A stretch of 64,000 bases of DNA from positions 142,394-206,393 of the forward strand of contig JAJEBE010000032.1 of assembly GCA_022822545.1 (NCBI GenBank). Reading direction: 5' to 3'. A model generated the notes under the pieces. That model worked only from the letters and a program-made list of their open reading frames with translations. It did not search any database and was not told the origin of the DNA. The DNA is from Anaerolineae bacterium. Its GTDB lineage: Bacteria > Chloroflexota > Anaerolineae > Aggregatilineales > Phototrophicaceae. The first letter of the stretch is position 1; each line of letters starts with the position of its first letter. Shown piece by piece: positions 59,255-64,000 of this stretch. Position numbers and translations under genes: made by a program.

Positions 59255-61780
59255 CTAGAAGCCAAGGTCGTTGAAGCGAGGCAATTGACCTTCCAGGAAT
59301 GCGCGCGCGTACTTGCGGCCGTCCATGTAAAGCACGAGATAGGGCGCGGCGACCCAGCCTTCTTCGCCTTGGTATTGCGTTCTGTACCAGCCGCCGCTCT
59401 CGGTCACGCCCTCAAGGCGCAAGACGGTATCCGGCGGAATCATAGCGAGCGATTCGGAGGTCGCGTCGGGGTAGCGGCGTAAATGCAGCGCGGAATCAAA
59501 GTTCACATTAACTTGGCCGATGATGCCCGCCATCGGCGCAGCCGGCTGGTCGGCCTCGATCGGTTGGACGCCGCCGGCCACGATCCCGCTTATTAGCGGT
59601 ATCGCGCTCGGATCCAAGGCGCGCAAGGCGGCTGCTTGCACAGGCTCGCCATTCAGAAGCAATTGAATATATGCCATGCTGACCCAGCCCCTGACGGGAT
59701 TGCCAATGTCTGGCCGATATTCAACGAAAGCCCAGGTTTCGTCGGAATCCAAGCCGATGAGGCCCAGCATTTGATCGGGCGGAAGGTGGCTAAGCACCTC
59801 CGAAGTGACGTCATTATTTCGGCGCAGGTTGAGCATGGCGCCGCTTTGCAGCCCGAAGACGCGGGCCGCGACTCGTTCGGCAAGTTCGGGCGGCTCAATC
59901 TCGGTATTGTAAGCGCTGCCCGGCTGATTCTGACGGACATGAGCGAGACTTGCCAGCCGCTGCGCATTTCCTTGTCGGTCGAAGACCTCCAGATAGAAAG
60001 CATTAACCCAGCCGTATAAGGCGCCGCTGTCGGGCGTCCTGTACATGGCGTAGAGCCAGGTATCGGCTGCTGGCAAATCCTGAAAGGGCAGCAATGCGGC
60101 GGCGGGATCGGAGAAATCGCCCAAGTACACCGGCAGCGGGTCTGGCTCGCCATCGAATTGGGAGGGGCCGCGGCGGCCAAGTATCATCAGATTGCCCTCG
60201 GCCGGCAGCAGTCCCAGAGACATCGCGTCGCTAGTGGGATATTGACGCATGTGCAGGGCGGCATCGGGATTCACTTTAACGGTGGCATAGGGCGTCAATG
60301 ATGGCTCCGGCGGCGTCGGCGCATCGCTTGGGCTGGCTTCTTCCCCGGTGGCTTCAACGACCTCTTCTGCCGCCGGCTCTTCCGCCACTTCTTCGGCTGC
60401 CGCTTGTGTATCGGCTTCAGAAGCTTCCGCTTGGGTTGCGGGTTCGGGCTGGTCGCCGTCTCTTGCCTCGGATGGTTCTGTGATGTCAATCGCGGATGAT
60501 TCATCCGGTTCGATATCTGCGCTTGCCGGCAGCGAGCGTATCCGTCGTTCCAGGCTTGCTTCCGTGATGAGTAGGCGCGGCGCGGAAAAGACACTGCCTG
60601 CCAGCGCGACCAGCCGGTAGTAGGAGCCTCCGTGGAAGTAATGTGGCGGCACTTGCACCTCGCCCTGGTTGCCGCCGATGTTGAGGTGAAGTGTCATAGC
60701 CTGACGCCCGGGGACGATTTTGGCGGCGACGCCGGCTTCGTTGGATTGGACGTTCAAGGCGATGATAGCGCCGCTTTCCAGTTGCAAATAACTGATGACG
60801 CTATCGGGAATGGCGTTGATCAAGCTGACGACAGCCGAATCCGCATCGACAGCGCCGGTTGCGTCCGCGAAAGCGAACATGCCCAAGCCAGCGTTCGTGC
60901 GCATCAGAACGACCGTGCTCATTTCGCCAGCGCGCAGTTGCATGTGCTTGGACATGATCTCGGCCGAGCCCAGATTGGCGGCGATGTCGTGTGAACCGGC
61001 CGCCAAAGCGATGGGCGGAGACGGAGCGGCAAAGCCAAGGGCGGGCACGATGAGTTCTCCGTTGGCGCGCAGGTCGACTGGCGCGGCGCCTTCAATCGCG
61101 TGAATGAAGCGGGCGCGGCCGCTGTCCTCGCCGCCTTCCGCTGCAGTGACCGCATTAAACAATTTCGGCGCGGCCGCTGAGTCGTGAATGAGCAAAAGAT
61201 TGAATGCGCCGGCGGACAGAGGCTGACTGACTGGCGCGAGCTCCATCTCGTCGGTCTTTATCACGATGTCGCGCGTCGCGGCGATTGAGTCGAGAGGCCT
61301 GCTCGCATTGCCGGCGGCGAGGCTTATATTCATAGCCGGCGCCTCATCTTGCGGAGTCAGTCTTACCTGCGCTTCTGTATCGAGCGCGTTGAAGAATGCG
61401 AGGCGAGTATTGCCGAAGGAAACAGGCCTGAGATCTTCGCTGACGATGTGGAAGGGCCTGCTTTCCACTTCCGCCAGAATGACCGCCGCCGGTCCGCCTT
61501 CAAGCATGATGCGCTCGCTGGCGACTTTGACCGTAGTGCCGGCCAGATAGGTGGACAGGTCGGCCGGCCCCGCCGCGACTTCCACCCGCGTCGTCGCCTG
61601 GCCGTAACGCAGGTCAGCGGCGGCGAGTTCGCCATTAAGCGTGATGTCCACCGTTGGGCTGTCGGCATCAAGGTGGACGAAACGTATTAGCGTCGTTTCT
61701 TGCGTGAATGTGACGCTTGTGACAATAGCTGCCGCCAGAGCGACTGTCAGAAGCGACACAATTTTTCGGATTCGAATCAT
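59255..61780 (-). CDS. large secreted SH3/DUF4397 protein
   Basis: This 841-aa protein has a signal peptide (MIRIRKIVSLLTVALAAAIVTSVTFTQ). The first half carries repeated DUF4397-type beta units (RFVHLDADSPTVDITLNGELA, RLAFFNALDTEAQVRL, RARFIHAIEGAAPVDLRANGEL, VVSLINAIPDSVISYLQL). A highly acidic Glu/Ala/Pro linker of about 90 residues follows. The C-terminal half holds three SH3-type units (ALHMRQYPTSD, LNLRRNNDVTSE, ALHLRRYPDATSE). It is secreted or surface bound and could bind cell wall. The start at 61780 has GGAGAGC upstream; a 38-codon longer frame would mask the signal peptide. Its ligand is unknown. Confidence 0.8.
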   Translation of the reverse strand: MIRIRKIVSLLTVALAAAIVTSVTFTQETTLIRFVHLDADSPTVDITLNGELAAADLRYGQATTRVEVAAGPADLSTYLAGTTVKVASERIMLEGGPAAVILAEVESRPFHIVSEDLRPVSFGNTRLAFFNALDTEAQVRLTPQDEAPAMNISLAAGNASRPLDSIAATRDIVIKTDEMELAPVSQPLSAGAFNLLLIHDSAAAPKLFNAVTAAEGGEDSGRARFIHAIEGAAPVDLRANGELIVPALGFAAPSPPIALAAGSHDIAANLGSAEIMSKHMQLRAGEMSTVVLMRTNAGLGMFAFADATGAVDADSAVVSLINAIPDSVISYLQLESGAIIALNVQSNEAGVAAKIVPGRQAMTLHLNIGGNQGEVQVPPHYFHGGSYYRLVALAGSVFSAPRLLITEASLERRIRSLPASADIEPDESSAIDITEPSEARDGDQPEPATQAEASEADTQAAAEEVAEEPAAEEVVEATGEEASPSDAPTPPEPSLTPYATVKVNPDAALHMRQYPTSDAMSLGLLPAEGNLMILGRRGPSQFDGEPDPLPVYLGDFSDPAAALLPFQDLPAADTWLYAMYRTPDSGALYGWVNAFYLEVFDRQGNAQRLASLAHVRQNQPGSAYNTEIEPPELAERVAARVFGLQSGAMLNLRRNNDVTSEVLSHLPPDQMLGLIGLDSDETWAFVEYRPDIGNPVRGWVSMAYIQLLLNGEPVQAAALRALDPSAIPLISGIVAGGVQPIEADQPAAPMAGIIGQVNVNFDSALHLRRYPDATSESLAMIPPDTVLRLEGVTESGGWYRTQYQGEEGWVAAPYLVLYMDGRKYARAFLEGQLPRFNDLGF

Positions 61781-61875
61781 GCTCTCCAATCCCGTTGCAT
61801 TGCCAAGACCGACGGATCGAATTGGCGCAGGGGATCGGCGTTGTTTATGGCGCGCGCCGCGGGAGAAAAGGCGAT

Positions 61876-63153
<1,278 letters not shown>

Positions 63154-63191
63154 TCACCCCCATGGCGGGGAAGCGGCAACATAACGGAAGC

Positions 63192-63220
63192 ATTCTAGCA
63201 TAATTGCCGAGGGCTGTCGC
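63192..63220 (-). promoter_or_regulatory. promoter of ahcY
   Basis: GCGACA (63215-63220) and an extended TGC-TAGAAT (-10 at 63192-63197) are separated by 17 bases on the minus strand. The predicted start near 63185 gives a leader of about 47 bases to the ATG at 63138. Confidence 0.55.
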
Positions 63221-63295
63221 CAAGCAAGTGAATTGGGTAGTGGTGAATTTCAAGGATACAGGACACATCCCGAATTCCATGCTAGGGGGATTCAT

Positions 63296-63310
63296 CACAG
63301 AGACACAGAG
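63296..63310. repeat. CACAGAG repeat pair
   Basis: CACAGAG-A-CACAGAG with an eight-base step, as at 33465. Confidence 0.65.
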
Positions 63311-63487
63311 GTTTTTGGATGGCAAGGTCGAAGTTGTTATATCGGTGGTATGCGCCACTGCCGTTGTTATTGGCATTATGGGCGTCTTTGCGGGCGGCGT
63401 TGGGGTTTGGCAGCGGTTGAATGGCGGCGGCGGGAGCAAGCGCGGGGGTATCGGATTGTTGATGTTTATTAGGAGTATATCTAACAT

Positions 63488-63544
63488 TGTCCGTTTGTCG
63501 GACAAAGAAAAACTTTTTTCGGACAAAGTCGCTATTTTCGGACA
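63488..63544 (-). repeat. TGTCCG array, locus B
   Basis: Read on the minus strand, TGTCCG hexamers start at 63544, 63525 and 63504 (steps of 19 and 21 bases), followed by ACAAA and CGGACA (63488-63493). This is the same order, spacing and hairpin end as locus A at 15265. Confidence 0.8.
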
Positions 63545-63714
63545 AAGTCGCGATTTGCGGGCCGGGCAGATTTTGTGGCGGCGGCGGGCAGGCTTGCAAG
63601 CGGGCGGGGTTGAAGTCGTCGTGATATGGAGCAGGTCCATGGCCTGGCGTTTTCAGGGTCTGAGAAGTATCTGGTATTGGGCATGGTGGTCCTCAGTTGC
63701 TTTGGATTGACGCT

Positions 63715-63742
63715 ATTATAGCACAGACGTTCTGAAATGCAA
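63715..63742 (-). promoter_or_regulatory. strong promoter reading into the TGTCCG array, locus B
   Basis: TTGCAT (63737-63742) and an extended TGC-TATAAT (-10 at 63715-63720) are separated by 16 bases, matching 4/6 and 6/6. The predicted start is near 63708, about 165 bases upstream of the array, with no gene in between. Confidence 0.55.
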
Positions 63743-63879
63743 GGATTGAGTGCGGCGATTTTGCGGCGCGGCGAAAATCGTGGACATGCCGCTCGTTTCA
63801 GCCGCCCCCTGCCGCCTGCCGCTATCGCAGTAATTCCAAGTTAGTCATGCGAAGAATGACAGGTAGCGGATGTTGCAAG

Positions 63880-63930
63880 CGGGCGACTCACAGGGGCGCG
63901 TAGACACAGCCCGTCAGTCGCCCCTACAAT
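63880..63930. repeat. GTAGGGGCG-family repeat, copy 4
   Basis: Read on the minus strand it begins ATTGTAGGGGCGACT and ends with GAGTCGCCCGC, the same terminal pieces as the element at 6024, with a different centre. Confidence 0.65.
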
Positions 63931-64000
63931 GATCTCGGTGATTTGCCATTCTTTTTACCAGGCAATAATTTCTCATTACTTTGTTGGTTCTACTTCTATG

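Overview
The window reads as chromosomal DNA from a GC-rich, free-living bacterium, most probably a Chloroflexota (Anaerolineae-like) lineage. This is inferred from gene content and style, not from a marker gene: a split propionyl-CoA carboxylase, secreted SH3/DUF4397 proteins, a PpiC foldase with a Thr-Pro linker, an FhaA/FhaB/SEDS/PBP cluster, a YfhO and O-antigen-polymerase locus, sulfatases with ABC permeases, and dispersed GTAGGGGCG-type repeats. No rRNA, tRNA, transposase or CRISPR array was recognised. The left edge cuts a GT39-like membrane glycosyltransferase gene.

Layout. 0.4-4.1 kb: acyl-CoA carboxylase operon (pccB, accC, bccp). 4.1-6.0 kb: a coupled cassette of an unknown 160-aa protein, a CYTH-domain enzyme and a wHTH-like/TIR protein. 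6.1-8.4 kb: MDR oxidoreductase and acyl-CoA dehydrogenase. 8.5-13.4 kb (+): methylmalonyl-CoA epimerase, a DHFR/RibD-like protein, a secreted SH3 protein and a copper P-type ATPase, then a decayed second ATPase 3' end embedded with repeats. 14-14.9 kb: a SocA/Panacea-like plus RelE-like toxin-antitoxin pair. 15.4-18.6 kb: an amidase, QueG and a small HMA protein. 18.7-23.8 kb (-): dipeptide-type ABC permeases and binding protein followed by an amidohydrolase and a Rieske protein. 24.1-30.4 kb (+): sugar-type ABC transporter and two sulfatases. 30.4-33.4 kb (-): an amidase with an AtzG/GatC-like partner, and a glutaryl-CoA-dehydrogenase-like enzyme. 33.7-37.9 kb (+): uvrA and a UGT-like glycosyltransferase. 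37.9-39.9 kb (-): RloA/RloB defence pair. 40-43.2 kb: a BNR/VPS10-propeller protein. 43.2-48.1 kb (-): fhaA, fhaB, mtnP, an FtsW/RodA gene and a PBP homologue that has lost its catalytic motifs. 48.2-50.5 kb (-): ppiC, rpsR, rpsF. 50.5-59.2 kb (-): polysaccharide operon (rmd, gmd, tatD, GT2, GT4, yfhO, O-antigen polymerase). 59.3-63.1 kb (-): a large SH3/DUF4397 protein and ahcY. 63.2-64 kb: gene-less and rich in repeats.

How the genes fit together. The carboxylase and the epimerase belong to propionyl-CoA/methylmalonyl-CoA metabolism, and the two acyl-CoA dehydrogenases supply acyl-CoA oxidation. Two ABC importers sit beside hydrolases that probably act on the imported compounds, but neither cluster contains its ATPase. 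Defence-type genes (TIR, SocA-like/RelE, RloAB) lie in three visibly AT-richer patches, consistent with acquisition by transfer.

The most unusual signals are: (1) the coupled CYTH-TIR cassette; (2) a TGTCCG array with identical 19/21-bp spacing in two non-coding loci 48 kb apart, each downstream of a recognisable promoter; (3) a PBP without SxxK, SxN or KTG next to a SEDS polymerase; (4) a fhaA promoter placed so that its transcript would be leaderless; and (5) a fossil second copper-ATPase 3' end. Calls rest on reading the sequence alone; no database search was possible.
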